From NCBI RefSeq assembly GCF_016508255.1, contig NZ_JADVKT010000002.1, forward strand, positions 186,001 to 250,000: DNA of 64,000 bases, written 5' to 3'. The position numbers and the translations under genes are program-made. A model generated the notes under the pieces. That model was given only the letters and a program-made list of their open reading frames with translations. It was not told the origin of the DNA and made no database searches. Shown here one piece after another: positions 23,811 to 32,205 of this stretch. The DNA comes from Acinetobacter calcoaceticus. Its GTDB lineage: Bacteria > Pseudomonadota > Gammaproteobacteria > Pseudomonadales > Moraxellaceae. Position 1 is the stretch's first letter; each line of letters starts with the position of its first letter.

Positions 23811-25250
23811 TTAAATTTCCCGTTTAGCTCGAATAAATAATTGGTCAAGTAAAACCATTGCTTGATCGATTTCGGCTCTCGAGATTTCTAGAGATGGTGC
23901 AAATGTAATTACGTTTTTGTAATAACCGCCTACATCTAACACCAAACCACATTGTTGTCCTTGATATTCAAGTGTACCTGAAAGACCGATATCGACCATT
24001 TTATCCAATAATTCTTTGTTTGGAGTAAAGCCATCAGCCTGACAAACTTCTGCACGCAATGCTAGTCCTAATCCGTCAACATCACCAATTTCTGGATGAC
24101 GTGATTGTAAGTCTTTTAGACCTTCTAGGAAATAGGCACCACTTTCCATGATTTGTTTTTCATAGTCTTTTTCAGCCAACATGTGCATGACTTCAAGACC
24201 AACTGCTGTACCAAGTGGGTTAGACGCAAACGTTGAGTGAGTTGAACCAACTGGGAAAATTTCAGGATTAATCATTTCTTCTTTTGCCCAAATACCGGCA
24301 AGAGGATTTAATCCGTTAGTTAACGCTTTACCAAATGCAACAACGTCTGGCGTAATATCGAAATGTTCGAAAGACCAGAGTTTACCAGTACGGTAGAAGC
24401 CCATTTGGATTTCGTCGACAACCAATAAAATACCGTGGTCATCTAGAACTTTTTTCAAACCTTTATAGAAGTTTTTAGGTGGGATTACATAACCACCAGT
24501 ACCCTGAATTGTTTCGATATAGAAAGCAGCAAATTCACTTTCACGAACTTTAGGGTCCCAAACACCGTGGTATTCATTTTCAAAAAGACGTGCAAATTCA
24601 GCAACTAGCTTGTCTGCATATTCTTCTGGTGTCATACCTTTAGGACGACGGAACGGGTATGGGAATGGAATGAATTGAGCACGCTCACCGAAATGACCAT
24701 AACGGCGACGGTAGCGATAGCTTGAAGTAATTGAAGATGCGCCTAAAGTACGGCCATGGTAACCGCCTTCGAAAGCGAACATGCGGCTTTTGCCTTTAGT
24801 AAAATTACGTACAACTTTTAATGAGTCTTCAATTGCTTGTGAACCACCAACGTTGTAGTGAACACGGCCTTGTACACCTGTCTTTTTAAGAATGTCTTCA
24901 GCAATAACTTTACTGAGTTCAATTTTAGTTGGGTGTAAATATTGGCTAGCAATTTGAGGAAGTTCATGAATTTGCTTGATAAGCGCCTGATCTAAACGAG
25001 GGTTTTTATAACCAAAGTTGACCGCCGAATACCACATTTGTAAATCTAGATATGGAATATCCTGGTCATCAAAAATATAGCTGCCCTGACAATCCGTAAA
25101 AATCTTAGGTGGGTTTACATAGTGTACTGTATCGCCGTGTGAACAATACTTTGCCTCATCTGCTAGAAGTTGTGCCTCATTAAGTCGAACGCGGTTCTTC
25201 GAACTCGTTGCAGAAGTGCTTTCTTGCTTGAATGTATGATCGTTGTTCAT
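23811..25250 (-). CDS. class III PLP-dependent aminotransferase
   Basis: A 479-residue class III aminotransferase: GGSQAI (phosphate cup, 135-140), GGYHGRTLG (162-170), VVDEIQMGFYRTG with Asp279 that binds the PLP nitrogen, and FGKALTNGLNPLAG with the PLP Lys308. Relatives act on omega-amino groups (putrescine, diaminobutyrate, beta-alanine, 2,2-dialkylglycine). It is followed at 9 bp by the acyltransferase-like and then the arginase-like gene, which points to metabolism of a diamine or guanidino compound. The specific substrate is not deducible. Confidence 0.88.
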   Translation of the reverse strand: MNNDHTFKQESTSATSSKNRVRLNEAQLLADEAKYCSHGDTVHYVNPPKIFTDCQGSYIFDDQDIPYLDLQMWYSAVNFGYKNPRLDQALIKQIHELPQIASQYLHPTKIELSKVIAEDILKKTGVQGRVHYNVGGSQAIEDSLKVVRNFTKGKSRMFAFEGGYHGRTLGASSITSSYRYRRRYGHFGERAQFIPFPYPFRRPKGMTPEEYADKLVAEFARLFENEYHGVWDPKVRESEFAAFYIETIQGTGGYVIPPKNFYKGLKKVLDDHGILLVVDEIQMGFYRTGKLWSFEHFDITPDVVAFGKALTNGLNPLAGIWAKEEMINPEIFPVGSTHSTFASNPLGTAVGLEVMHMLAEKDYEKQIMESGAYFLEGLKDLQSRHPEIGDVDGLGLALRAEVCQADGFTPNKELLDKMVDIGLSGTLEYQGQQCGLVLDVGGYYKNVITFAPSLEISRAEIDQAMVLLDQLFIRAKREI

Positions 25251-25324
25251 ACTTCTATTCCTTTTACGGTTGGTGTTTTCAGTGTGTATGTTTTAGATAC
25301 AGAGGCTGAGTGAAAAAATGTTAT

Positions 25325-26080
25325 TTAAAAGCTATAGGTAATACCCAAAGCAGGGGTAATGTCTGTACGTTTTTTTACCATTGGGCTTTTGAACTGTTCG
25401 TTTGATAGATAATTAACTTCAAGAGAACTAAAAGCATTCCAGTGCTTGGAGACTTGGTAGTTGGCAGTCATGCTTACAAAAGGCGTTACACTTTGGCCCG
25501 GTTGATATGCTGCGATCCCACTACGTTTACTTTCAGCCTCACTCACACCGTAGTAATATTGGTTATATTTTGCGTTGTTCCATTGGAAACCTGCTTCTGG
25601 ATAGATGGTTAAATTGCCTTCTTCTAGTTCAGCAAGATAAGAAGCTCTTAAAATAGTACCTTTACTACGGGATAAAATATCGGTATTAAGTCTTGCTTTG
25701 AATCCACCATAAGGTGTAATTCGCATATAACTTGCACCAGCCAAAACAGACCATTTCCGTTTGTCTAGTAAATGAAGTTCACCGCTTGGATCGTATGAGT
25801 TGCCGTCATAGTGACCATCGATGCGTAATTGATTTTTGTCGTCTTTGAACAGGTAATAGCCCGCATCTTCGCCTTCAATATAGAATTTGTCATTGTCATA
25901 GAAAGCCACAGGCAGAAGCGTTTGAGAGGTTTTATGACCTTTATAAGCCTGAAAGTTTACAGAATAGTTAAAACCCATTGTTAAATCTGGTGATGAGCTT
26001 TCTTGTGCATAAGCTGGATAGTAAAAACAGCAGTTGGCTATTACTATTGCTATGGAAATTCTTTTCAATGGTTTAATCAT
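25325..26080 (-). CDS. MipA/OmpV-family outer-membrane protein
   Basis: About 251 residues with a signal peptide (MIKPLKRISIAIVIANCCFYYPAYAQE, cleavage after YAQ or AYA) and a small beta-barrel. The end (WNAFSSLEVNYLSNEQFKSP, then RTDITPALGITYSF) matches MipA/OmpV family proteins, which are outer-membrane barrels that scaffold murein enzymes or form pores. Start at the ATG at 26080; an upstream TTG at 26101 is less likely. It is the first gene of the operon that continues with the aminotransferase, suggesting an export or uptake route for the product. Confidence 0.82.
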   Translation of the reverse strand: MIKPLKRISIAIVIANCCFYYPAYAQESSSPDLTMGFNYSVNFQAYKGHKTSQTLLPVAFYDNDKFYIEGEDAGYYLFKDDKNQLRIDGHYDGNSYDPSGELHLLDKRKWSVLAGASYMRITPYGGFKARLNTDILSRSKGTILRASYLAELEEGNLTIYPEAGFQWNNAKYNQYYYGVSEAESKRSGIAAYQPGQSVTPFVSMTANYQVSKHWNAFSSLEVNYLSNEQFKSPMVKKRTDITPALGITYSF

Positions 26081-26511
26081 ATTCAGTCTTTCTGGGGGCA
26101 AGAAAAAACGGTGTTTAGTTGTGTTCTGTTCAAAATTTTTTTGAATATAAAAGTTAATTCTTATGCAAATCTTAATAAAAAATTAAAACTAACTTAATTT
26201 TGTATTTTATGGTCAAATCACTCTAATTTCGAGTAAAAAATAGACTATTTAAGAAGGATGCGTGATTCATTTTAGTGTGTATCCTTATTTGAGACAAATA
26301 AATTAGTAAGTTTTTCTTCAAAATAAAAAGTGTTTTTTGCAAGTTTTAAATCATCTGAAGTCTATTTATATGTTTGTAAGTGCTAGAATAACATAATACT
26401 TTATTCCAAATTTTTTTTGAATACTCCTAATTAAAGAAATTTTAAGATTTCCCACCTAAAGTTATAGTGTGATTTTTATAAAAATTCTTAAATTATTCGT
26501 ATGAGGCATTT
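26081..26511. other. divergent intergenic region of the aminotransferase and HAD operons
   Basis: This 431-bp AT-rich region holds the promoters of two divergent operons. I see no gene, no strong inverted repeat and no clear consensus promoter, only poly-A/T tracts. Confidence 0.5.
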
Positions 26512-27225
26512 ATGTTCATGGTCAACCAGCACTATTACACAGATCACACTGTACCTTGGCATATTTTATGTGACTTTGATGGAACAATCAGCTTAAAAGA
26601 TACGACGGATTATTTGCTCGAAACTTACGCAAAAGCTGGCTGGGAAGAAATTGAAGAAGAGTGGGAACAAGGGAAAATTGGTTCTAAAGTCTGTATGCAA
26701 AAACAGATTGAACTGCTGGATGTATCAATTGATGAATTGCACCAATGTCTCGATCAGATTGAAATTGATTTGGGCTTTATCGAATTAGTAAAGATTACTG
26801 CTCAATATAAAATTCCTTTGACCATTGTGAGTGATGGGCTCGATTTTGTGATTCACCATATTTTAAAAAAATATAATTTAGAGCATTTGCCTGTTATTGC
26901 AAATCATCTGGTTCAGACCGGTGAAAGGTCATGGAGACTAGAGTTCCCTAATGAAGAGGTGAACTGTATAAGTGGCACATGTAAATGTAAGGTTGCAAAT
27001 CAAAAACCTCAAAAGCATATTATTTTGATTGGTGATGGTCGTTCAGATTATTGTCTGGCGGGAAATGCAGATTATGTTTTTGCAAAAAAATCTTTAATAG
27101 ATCATTGTAAAGAAAACAATATTTTTCATACCAAATTTGAAAACTTTGCAGAAATTTACCAACCATTGTCAAAGCTATTATGTAGTGATTTTGGAATCGA
27201 TACCCCAGTTACGGTGATCACATGA
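26512..27225 (+). CDS. HAD-IB phosphatase (MtnX/SerB-like)
   Basis: A 237-residue haloacid-dehalogenase phosphatase: motif I DFDGT with Asp21 nucleophile and Asp23, a small helical cap, TIVSDGLDF (motif II), and IGDGRSDYCLAG (motif III/IV) near 172-183. This type is related to phosphoserine phosphatase and to MtnX, the methylthiopentenyl-phosphate phosphatase. Cys residues cluster at CISGTCKCK near 155-165. GAGG precedes the ATG. It begins a four-gene operon with ATGA overlaps throughout, divergent from the aminotransferase operon. Confidence 0.83.
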   Translation: MFMVNQHYYTDHTVPWHILCDFDGTISLKDTTDYLLETYAKAGWEEIEEEWEQGKIGSKVCMQKQIELLDVSIDELHQCLDQIEIDLGFIELVKITAQYKIPLTIVSDGLDFVIHHILKKYNLEHLPVIANHLVQTGERSWRLEFPNEEVNCISGTCKCKVANQKPQKHIILIGDGRSDYCLAGNADYVFAKKSLIDHCKENNIFHTKFENFAEIYQPLSKLLCSDFGIDTPVTVIT

Positions 27226-28106
27226 TAAAAGATAATTCATTTTTTTTATCAGGTAACAGAACTGGTATTTTATTGATTCATGGTTTGACTGGCACACCAA
27301 ATGAAATGAGAGGAATTGCACGCATTTTGCATCAAGCAGGTTATAGTGTGTATGGCGTTCAGTTGGCTGGGCATTGTGGCGATGTTGAAGACTTAGTAAA
27401 CACTCGATGGGAAGATTGGTTTGAGAGCGTAGTTGCAGCAGCAGAAAAGCTAAAAGAACATACAGATGATTTATTTGTTGCAGGCTTATCAATGGGGTCT
27501 TTGTTAGCATTAAAGTATGCGTCGACTTATCCGGTTGCCGGAGTGATTGCCTATAGTCCAACCTTTCAATACGATGGTTGGAGCATTCCTTTATGGTCAA
27601 AAATGCTTGCACCTATTGTTTTGCCTAGTATTCATTATTTAAATATTTGTCGTCATAATACGTTTGATGAAGCTGAACCTTATGGTATTAAAAATGAGGT
27701 ATTGCGTTCGCGTATTGTGCAGGCCATGAATAGCGGTGAAAGTAGCGAAGCAGGCTTACCTGGTAATCCGTGGCACTCATTGTTTCAGTTACAACGCCTG
27801 TCGCGTAATGTTCGTAAAAATCTCTCAAACATTACTGCACCATGTCTATTACTACATGCCTATGACGATGATATTGCTCACCGAAGAAATAGTGAGTTAA
27901 TTTATGCCAAGGTGAAGGGGCCTAAGAGTTTAGTCTGGCTTTATAATAGCTATCACATGATCACTATTGATAATGATCGGAAACAAGTGATAGAAGAATC
28001 CATTCGATTTATTAAGCAATACGAACATCAAAAAAATAAATCAGAGATTCCGTCAATGAGACCGGAAATAAAAGTCTCACCTGAAATGATTGGTAAATCC
28101 TTATGA
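27222..28106 (+). CDS. alpha/beta hydrolase, carboxylesterase/monoacylglycerol lipase-like
   Basis: A 294-residue hydrolase: GILLIHGLTGTPNEMRGIARIL (oxyanion region), AGLSMGSLL with nucleophile Ser90, and a late His in NSYHMITIDNDR. This is the pattern of the Est30 carboxylesterase group with LTGTP. No signal peptide. It overlaps its neighbours by 4 bp on both sides, so it is coupled to the phosphatase and the exporter pair. In a biosynthetic unit it could act as thioesterase or deacylase; inference only. Confidence 0.85.
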   Translation: MIKDNSFFLSGNRTGILLIHGLTGTPNEMRGIARILHQAGYSVYGVQLAGHCGDVEDLVNTRWEDWFESVVAAAEKLKEHTDDLFVAGLSMGSLLALKYASTYPVAGVIAYSPTFQYDGWSIPLWSKMLAPIVLPSIHYLNICRHNTFDEAEPYGIKNEVLRSRIVQAMNSGESSEAGLPGNPWHSLFQLQRLSRNVRKNLSNITAPCLLLHAYDDDIAHRRNSELIYAKVKGPKSLVWLYNSYHMITIDNDRKQVIEESIRFIKQYEHQKNKSEIPSMRPEIKVSPEMIGKSL

Positions 28107-28462
28107 ATATTGTGGTGTTCAGTGTATGGATGCTAACCATTTTGATTGATACAGTAGGGCAGTTGGCTTTTAAGGCCGCTGCTCATGAAAGTAAAACCAA
28201 CGAAGGGCTTGAACATTGGTGGTTCATGGCTAAACGCCCGTGGCTATGGGTTGGTGTTTTTTGTTATATCTTTGAATTTGTCGTTTGGCTCGCTTTCCTC
28301 TCGCTAGTTCCACTTTCTGTTGGGGTAATGCTAGGGTGCATCAATATTGTAGTGATCATGCTTGCTGGTCGTTTATTCTTTAAAGAAAAATTAACTCGAA
28401 ATCGATTAATTGGTGTTGTTCTGATCGGACTCGGAGTGACTATTGTTGGGATTGGAGCATGA
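28103..28462 (+). CDS. four-helix EamA/SMR-like transporter subunit 1
   Basis: A 119-residue membrane protein with four hydrophobic helices, the size of small multidrug resistance proteins. It contains DTVGQLAFKAAA in helix 1 and ends GVVLIGLGVTIVGIGA in helix 4, the EamA/DMT half-transporter signature. A second four-helix gene follows with a 4-bp overlap, so the two probably form a heterodimer, as in the MdtIJ spermidine exporter. Likely exports the product of this locus. Confidence 0.8.
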   Translation: MNIVVFSVWMLTILIDTVGQLAFKAAAHESKTNEGLEHWWFMAKRPWLWVGVFCYIFEFVVWLAFLSLVPLSVGVMLGCINIVVIMLAGRLFFKEKLTRNRLIGVVLIGLGVTIVGIGA

Positions 28463-28857
28463 AAAAATTTTATATCGTTGGTTTTTTAACACTAATGCTC
28501 TTCGATACTTTGGCTCAGATCAGTTTTAAGTTGGCTTCAAATCATGCAATGCCTTTAACTTTTGATGTCGATTGGCTAATAAGGGTATTTAGTCATCCTT
28601 GGATTTATGGGGCTTTCATTGGATATATAGGTGCCTTTTTTATCTGGATGAATTTATTAAAGCATGCACCTATTGGACCTGCCTTTGCAGCTTCACATTT
28701 AGAACTCATCACTGTCATGTTTTTGTCGATTTGGCTGTTTAATGAACCGCTTACATTTACAAAAGTCACAGGCGCTATTCTTATTTTTGCTGGTGTTTGC
28801 TTCTTGGCTAAAGATGAAGAAGAGAGCCATAGTCATGAAGAAGCTGCTATAAAATAA
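28459..28857 (+). CDS. four-helix EamA/SMR-like transporter subunit 2
   Basis: A 132-residue partner of the preceding gene: four hydrophobic helices, DTLAQISFKLASNHA in helix 1, APIGPAFAASHLELITVMFLSIWLFNE in helices 3-4 and a charged His/Glu tail (DEEESHSHEEAA). Together the two proteins look like an asymmetric small exporter in opposite topologies. It is the last gene of the operon; an imperfect hairpin follows. Confidence 0.8.
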   Translation: MKKFYIVGFLTLMLFDTLAQISFKLASNHAMPLTFDVDWLIRVFSHPWIYGAFIGYIGAFFIWMNLLKHAPIGPAFAASHLELITVMFLSIWLFNEPLTFTKVTGAILIFAGVCFLAKDEEESHSHEEAAIK

Positions 28858-28877
28858 TCTTTAATCAATTATTTTTT

Positions 28878-28965
28878 AAAACCGTCGTAACTCCCGTAAC
28901 TGATATTTGTGAATGTTAGTGCAATGCTCAATAAGCATTTGGGGGGTATGGCGGTTTTATTATTT
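28878..28965 (+). terminator. long imperfect hairpin after the exporter genes
   Basis: AAAACCG (28878-28884) can pair with CGGTTTT (28952-28958), followed by a T-rich stretch; an inner AATGCT/AGCATT hairpin sits in the loop at 28923-28938. The rest of the 307-bp gap up to the next gene is AT-rich with nothing I can name. Confidence 0.45.
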
Positions 28966-29191
28966 TTAAGTTAATAAATTGAAAATTAAAAGAAAGATGC
29001 AAAATAAGCCATCTAGTTATTTGCATAAAATAAAAAGACAAATTTTCAAACCTAAATACAAATAAAGATGTTCCTATTCAATTGATTATTTGCTCTTAAA
29101 TAATGCTTGAAGCGCTTACCGCAGCAGCCCTAAACCGCTATTATTTATAGATTGATATTTCATAATGAAAAACGATATAGAGCACTTAAAA

Positions 29192-30136
29192 ATGAAAAAA
29201 CTGACAATGGCCTTTGCTGTTTTGATTCCACTATCGACTTACACCCTAGCCAATGATTCTACGGGGTATGTCGGTACAGGCGGCATTCAATATCTTAAAA
29301 ATTCACAAGTTGCGATGCAAAGTGAAGATCTATTTATTAGTAAAAAGATGATTAAAGTTGACTATCTTTATAAAAACCTAAGCAATAAAGATGTCACTGA
29401 AACTATTTTGTTTCCGCTACCTCGTATTGATAATTTCTTCGAATCTGATTTTGCTCACACTGAACAGCTTTTAAAAAGCTTTAAGATTGTGGTGGATGGT
29501 AAAAATATAAAACTGGACATGCATGTCAGAACGTTTATTCAAAAAGATGAAAAATCACCATTAATTGATGCAACAGATGAGTTTAAGCAGTGTGGTTTTA
29601 GTGAAAAAGACATGCTAAATCCGTGGGCACGTAGTAATTATGATTATGAATATTATGTAGATAAGCTAAAACAATGTAAGAAGCCACAAATACAAAAAAT
29701 CTTAGCCAATTTTAAAAAAGAAGATGTGATTCCGTGGTCATCTCAAGTGATTTATAGCTGGAAGCAAACTTTTAAAGCCAATAGCCAAACTAAAATTCAT
29801 CATGAGTATAAGCCTTTAGTCGGCGGCTCTGTTGCGCTATACCCCGATGAAGATAGCCGGCAATTTTGCATGGATAAACAATTTAAGCAGGGTCTTAAAA
29901 AAGCCCAAGCAGAACATTCGCCGTTTAGTGCTTTGGGCTATATTTTGACGACAGGCGCAAATTGGGCAAAGCCAATTGAAAATTTTAAGTTAACAATTGA
30001 GCGTGATAAAAATGAACTGGTTTCATTTTGTTGGGATGGCAAAGTTAACAAAATTAGTCCAACACAATTTCAAATGACCAAAACCAAGTTTGTTCCTGAA
30101 AAGGATCTGGATATTATTTTTGTTCAAGTGAAATAG
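29192..30136 (+). CDS. DUF4424-family secreted protein
   Basis: About 314 residues after a signal peptide (MKKLTMAFAVLIPLSTYTLAND). The mature N terminus NDSTGYVGTGGIQYLKNSQVAMQSEDLFIS, then VDYLYKNLSNKDVTETILFPLP, matches the DUF4424 family of periplasmic or surface proteins of unknown function. Four Cys lie in the mature part. I place the start at the ATG at 29192, which begins the signal peptide; the ATG at 29165 would add nine residues. Monocistronic. Confidence 0.8.
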   Translation: MKKLTMAFAVLIPLSTYTLANDSTGYVGTGGIQYLKNSQVAMQSEDLFISKKMIKVDYLYKNLSNKDVTETILFPLPRIDNFFESDFAHTEQLLKSFKIVVDGKNIKLDMHVRTFIQKDEKSPLIDATDEFKQCGFSEKDMLNPWARSNYDYEYYVDKLKQCKKPQIQKILANFKKEDVIPWSSQVIYSWKQTFKANSQTKIHHEYKPLVGGSVALYPDEDSRQFCMDKQFKQGLKKAQAEHSPFSALGYILTTGANWAKPIENFKLTIERDKNELVSFCWDGKVNKISPTQFQMTKTKFVPEKDLDIIFVQVK

Positions 30137-30268
30137 CCTGCGTTGTGCAATCGACCCAATGCACACTGGCTTTAATGATCTAATTAAGCTTTACGTTGTA
30201 TAAAATTGCATCATATTTGATTGTGTGCCATAACTTAATCAGGACGCACAATAAGAAGAGGATGCCGT

Positions 30269-31066
30269 ATGTTGCTCAATGGAAAAGTAGCGTTAGTCTT
30301 TGGAGGCAGTGGGGCAATTGGCACTGCGATTGCACAGGTTTTAATTCGTGAAGGGGCGCATGTCTATTTATGCGCAAGAAATCTAGACAAACTTCAACAC
30401 ATCGCAGCACAACTTCAAAAATCTGGAGGAGTGGTACATACGGTTAGTGTTGATGTGCTCGACAGTCAGGCAACAAGTGAAGCAGTCGGTCAAATTGCTC
30501 AAAATACGAGTGGTTTAGATTTAGTCATCAATGCAACGAGTTTTATGCATGATCAAGGCAAAGAACTTTTGGAATTAAATCTTAACGAGTTTGTAGGGGG
30601 AATACAGCCATTTCTAACGGCTCAGTTTAATATATCGAAAGCTGTAGTTCCTTATATGGGTGGTGAGCGTGGCGGAACCATCATTTCGATTGTGGCACCT
30701 TCAGCACGAATGGCGATACCGGGACATCTCGGACATATTGTGGGCTGTGCTGGAATTGAGGCATTTATTAAGGCGCTTGCCAGTGAGTTAGGTTCTAAAA
30801 ATATACGGGTACTCGGTGTGCGCTCACATGCAATTGTTGATGCGGTTCAAGCAGGTTCTTACACGCGTGAATTATTTGAGTCTAAAGCACAAGCAATGGG
30901 ACTTAGCATAGGACAATGGCTTGAAGGTGCTGCTCAGAGCACCATGCTAAAGCGTTTACCTACACTTTCTCAGGTTGCTGAAACCGTCGCTTTTCTTGCA
31001 TCGGAACATGCGAACTCGATGACGGCAACTATTGTGAATATGACCGCTGGTGCAATAGTTGATTAG
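30269..31066 (+). CDS. SDR-family protein with degenerate active site
   Basis: A 265-residue short-chain dehydrogenase-like protein. The cofactor motif FGGSGAIG (11-18) is present, but NNAG is replaced by NATS (88-91) and the catalytic YxxxK is H156-I-V-G-C160 when aligned on the following AGIEAF. The C terminus (MTATIVNMTAGAIVD) keeps the family shape. It may still bind NAD(P) but should not use the classical Tyr-Lys chemistry. AAGAAGAGG lies before the ATG. It ends tail-to-tail with the DoxX gene, overlapping by 4 bp. Confidence 0.82.
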   Translation: MLLNGKVALVFGGSGAIGTAIAQVLIREGAHVYLCARNLDKLQHIAAQLQKSGGVVHTVSVDVLDSQATSEAVGQIAQNTSGLDLVINATSFMHDQGKELLELNLNEFVGGIQPFLTAQFNISKAVVPYMGGERGGTIISIVAPSARMAIPGHLGHIVGCAGIEAFIKALASELGSKNIRVLGVRSHAIVDAVQAGSYTRELFESKAQAMGLSIGQWLEGAAQSTMLKRLPTLSQVAETVAFLASEHANSMTATIVNMTAGAIVD

Positions 31067-31665
31067 AGCAGCTTATTCTTAATCCAATAATCTAAGCTAA
31101 AATAACGGCCGCCTCCAAGTACAAGTAGAGCAACGAGCATGACTATATAGGTGGCTGCAAATTCAATTCCATTGTTTAAAACAACAAATGAACCACTCGA
31201 CGTAAGCCAGTCATAGTTGCCATAGTTTTGCAGGATCTCTCGAGCTTTATCTAACTTTTCAGCCGAAGCTAATACTTGCATGTTGGCGAAAGGTGCATGT
31301 GGGTCTGCAATTGCTTGCCAGCCATTGGGTAGGTGTACCGTAAATATTGCAACCAACATGGTAATAATGAGGGGAATACTAATTAAACGGGTAAACAGAC
31401 CAAATGTTAAGAGTATTGCACCTGCCAGTTCAGTTGACGTTGCAAGTAGAGCCATTAAATAGGGAAAAGGAAGTCCTAAACCTCCATCTGAATTGCCAAA
31501 CCATTCTACAATGTCACTGAAGTGCATCAATTTATTTGTGCCTGCCATCCAAAATATTGGAACGAGATACAATCGAATAGCCAGTGCTGCAATGCCATCA
31601 ATATGTTGTAGAGACTTACCGAGATTTTGATAATATTGAGATAAGCCATAAATAAAGTTCTTCAT
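31063..31665 (-). CDS. DoxX-family membrane protein of the MNIO cluster (HvfX-like)
   Basis: A 200-residue DoxX protein with about four membrane helices: LAIRLYLVPIFWMAGTNKL, YLMALLATSTELAGAILLTFGLFTRL, IPLIITMLVAIFTVHLPNG and a last helix near 170-185. DoxX proteins accompany MNIO-type RiPP clusters (HvfX) and may handle redox or metal steps at the membrane. The gene diverges from the Cys-repeat precursor, and a promoter-like motif identical in form to that of the precursor lies upstream. Confidence 0.82.
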   Translation of the reverse strand: MKNFIYGLSQYYQNLGKSLQHIDGIAALAIRLYLVPIFWMAGTNKLMHFSDIVEWFGNSDGGLGLPFPYLMALLATSTELAGAILLTFGLFTRLISIPLIITMLVAIFTVHLPNGWQAIADPHAPFANMQVLASAEKLDKAREILQNYGNYDWLTSSGSFVVLNNGIEFAATYIVMLVALLVLGGGRYFSLDYWIKNKLL

Positions 31666-31700
31666 GATAATTTCACATCCAATACGATTGAATAGTAATT

Positions 31701-31727
31701 AGTCGGATGAAAACTGTATTTCTTACA
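31701..31727 (-). promoter_or_regulatory. putative ECF-sigma promoter for the DoxX gene
   Basis: On the minus strand TGTAAG (31727-31722), a 15-nt spacer and CCGACT (31706-31701) lie 36 bp before the DoxX start. The same pattern with the same spacing occurs on the plus strand before the precursor gene, suggesting shared control by the cluster's ECF sigma factor. Confidence 0.55.
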
Positions 31728-31747
31728 TAAAAAAAATTTATTTACGG

Positions 31748-31774
31748 TGTAATAAAAAAGGATTTGGTCCGTCT
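31748..31774 (+). promoter_or_regulatory. putative ECF-sigma promoter for the precursor operon
   Basis: TGTAAT (31748-31753), 15-nt spacer, CCGTCT (31769-31774). It lies 53 bp before the precursor start and matches the minus-strand element at 31701-31727 in five of six bases in each half. Confidence 0.58.
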
Positions 31775-31827
31775 AACTTTATGTACCCATGTACAAACCG
31801 AGAAATTATCATTAAAGGAATACGAAA

Positions 31828-32136
31828 ATGAACAAACTCAACTCAATGACTTCAGTCGCAGCATTATTAGCACTTTCAGTTGCAGGTGCTACGCAAATGG
31901 CTGTAGCAGCAACCAATACAACCACTGAAATGCATGCAACCAAAGCAGCAGATGGCAAATGCGGTGAAGCGAAATGCGGCGCCAACAAAATGAAAAAACA
32001 TGAAAAGTCTGCTGAAGCAAAATGTGGAGCAGATAAAAAAGCAGCAGATGGTAAATGTGGAGCAACCAAAAAAGCAGCAGACGGCAAGTGTGGTGCAGAT
32101 AAAAAAGTCGCTGATGGTAAGTGTGGCGCTAAATAA
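31828..32136 (+). CDS. Cys-repeat RiPP precursor, Hvf/bufferin type
   Basis: A 102-residue protein with a signal peptide (about 1-28, MNKLNSMTSVAALLALSVAGA then TQMAVAA) and a mature part carrying six KCG motifs, four of them as ADGKCG (DGKCG). Precursors of Haemophilus HvfA and bufferins carry EGKCG-like motifs whose Cys are converted by MNIO enzymes to oxazolone/thioamide or thiooxazole groups that bind copper. Here D replaces E. AAAGGA precedes the ATG. The MNIO gene and its partner follow, so modification and export of this peptide, perhaps for metal buffering, is strongly suggested. Confidence 0.82.
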   Translation: MNKLNSMTSVAALLALSVAGATQMAVAATNTTTEMHATKAADGKCGEAKCGANKMKKHEKSAEAKCGADKKAADGKCGATKKAADGKCGADKKVADGKCGAK

Positions 32137-32152
32137 ACAATCTAAATATGGG

Positions 32153-32184
32153 TGATGTCGACCTTCTGATAAGTGTCGGCATCA
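32153..32184 (+). other. intercistronic hairpin between precursor and MNIO gene
   Basis: TGATGTCGAC (32153-32162) pairs with GTCGGCATCA (32175-32184) over 10 bp with one G-U, without a T-run of terminator strength. It could be a partial terminator or an RNA stabiliser that keeps precursor mRNA in excess over enzyme mRNA. Confidence 0.5.
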
Positions 32185-32205
32185 TTTCCAAAAGGAGAAA
32201 TCACC

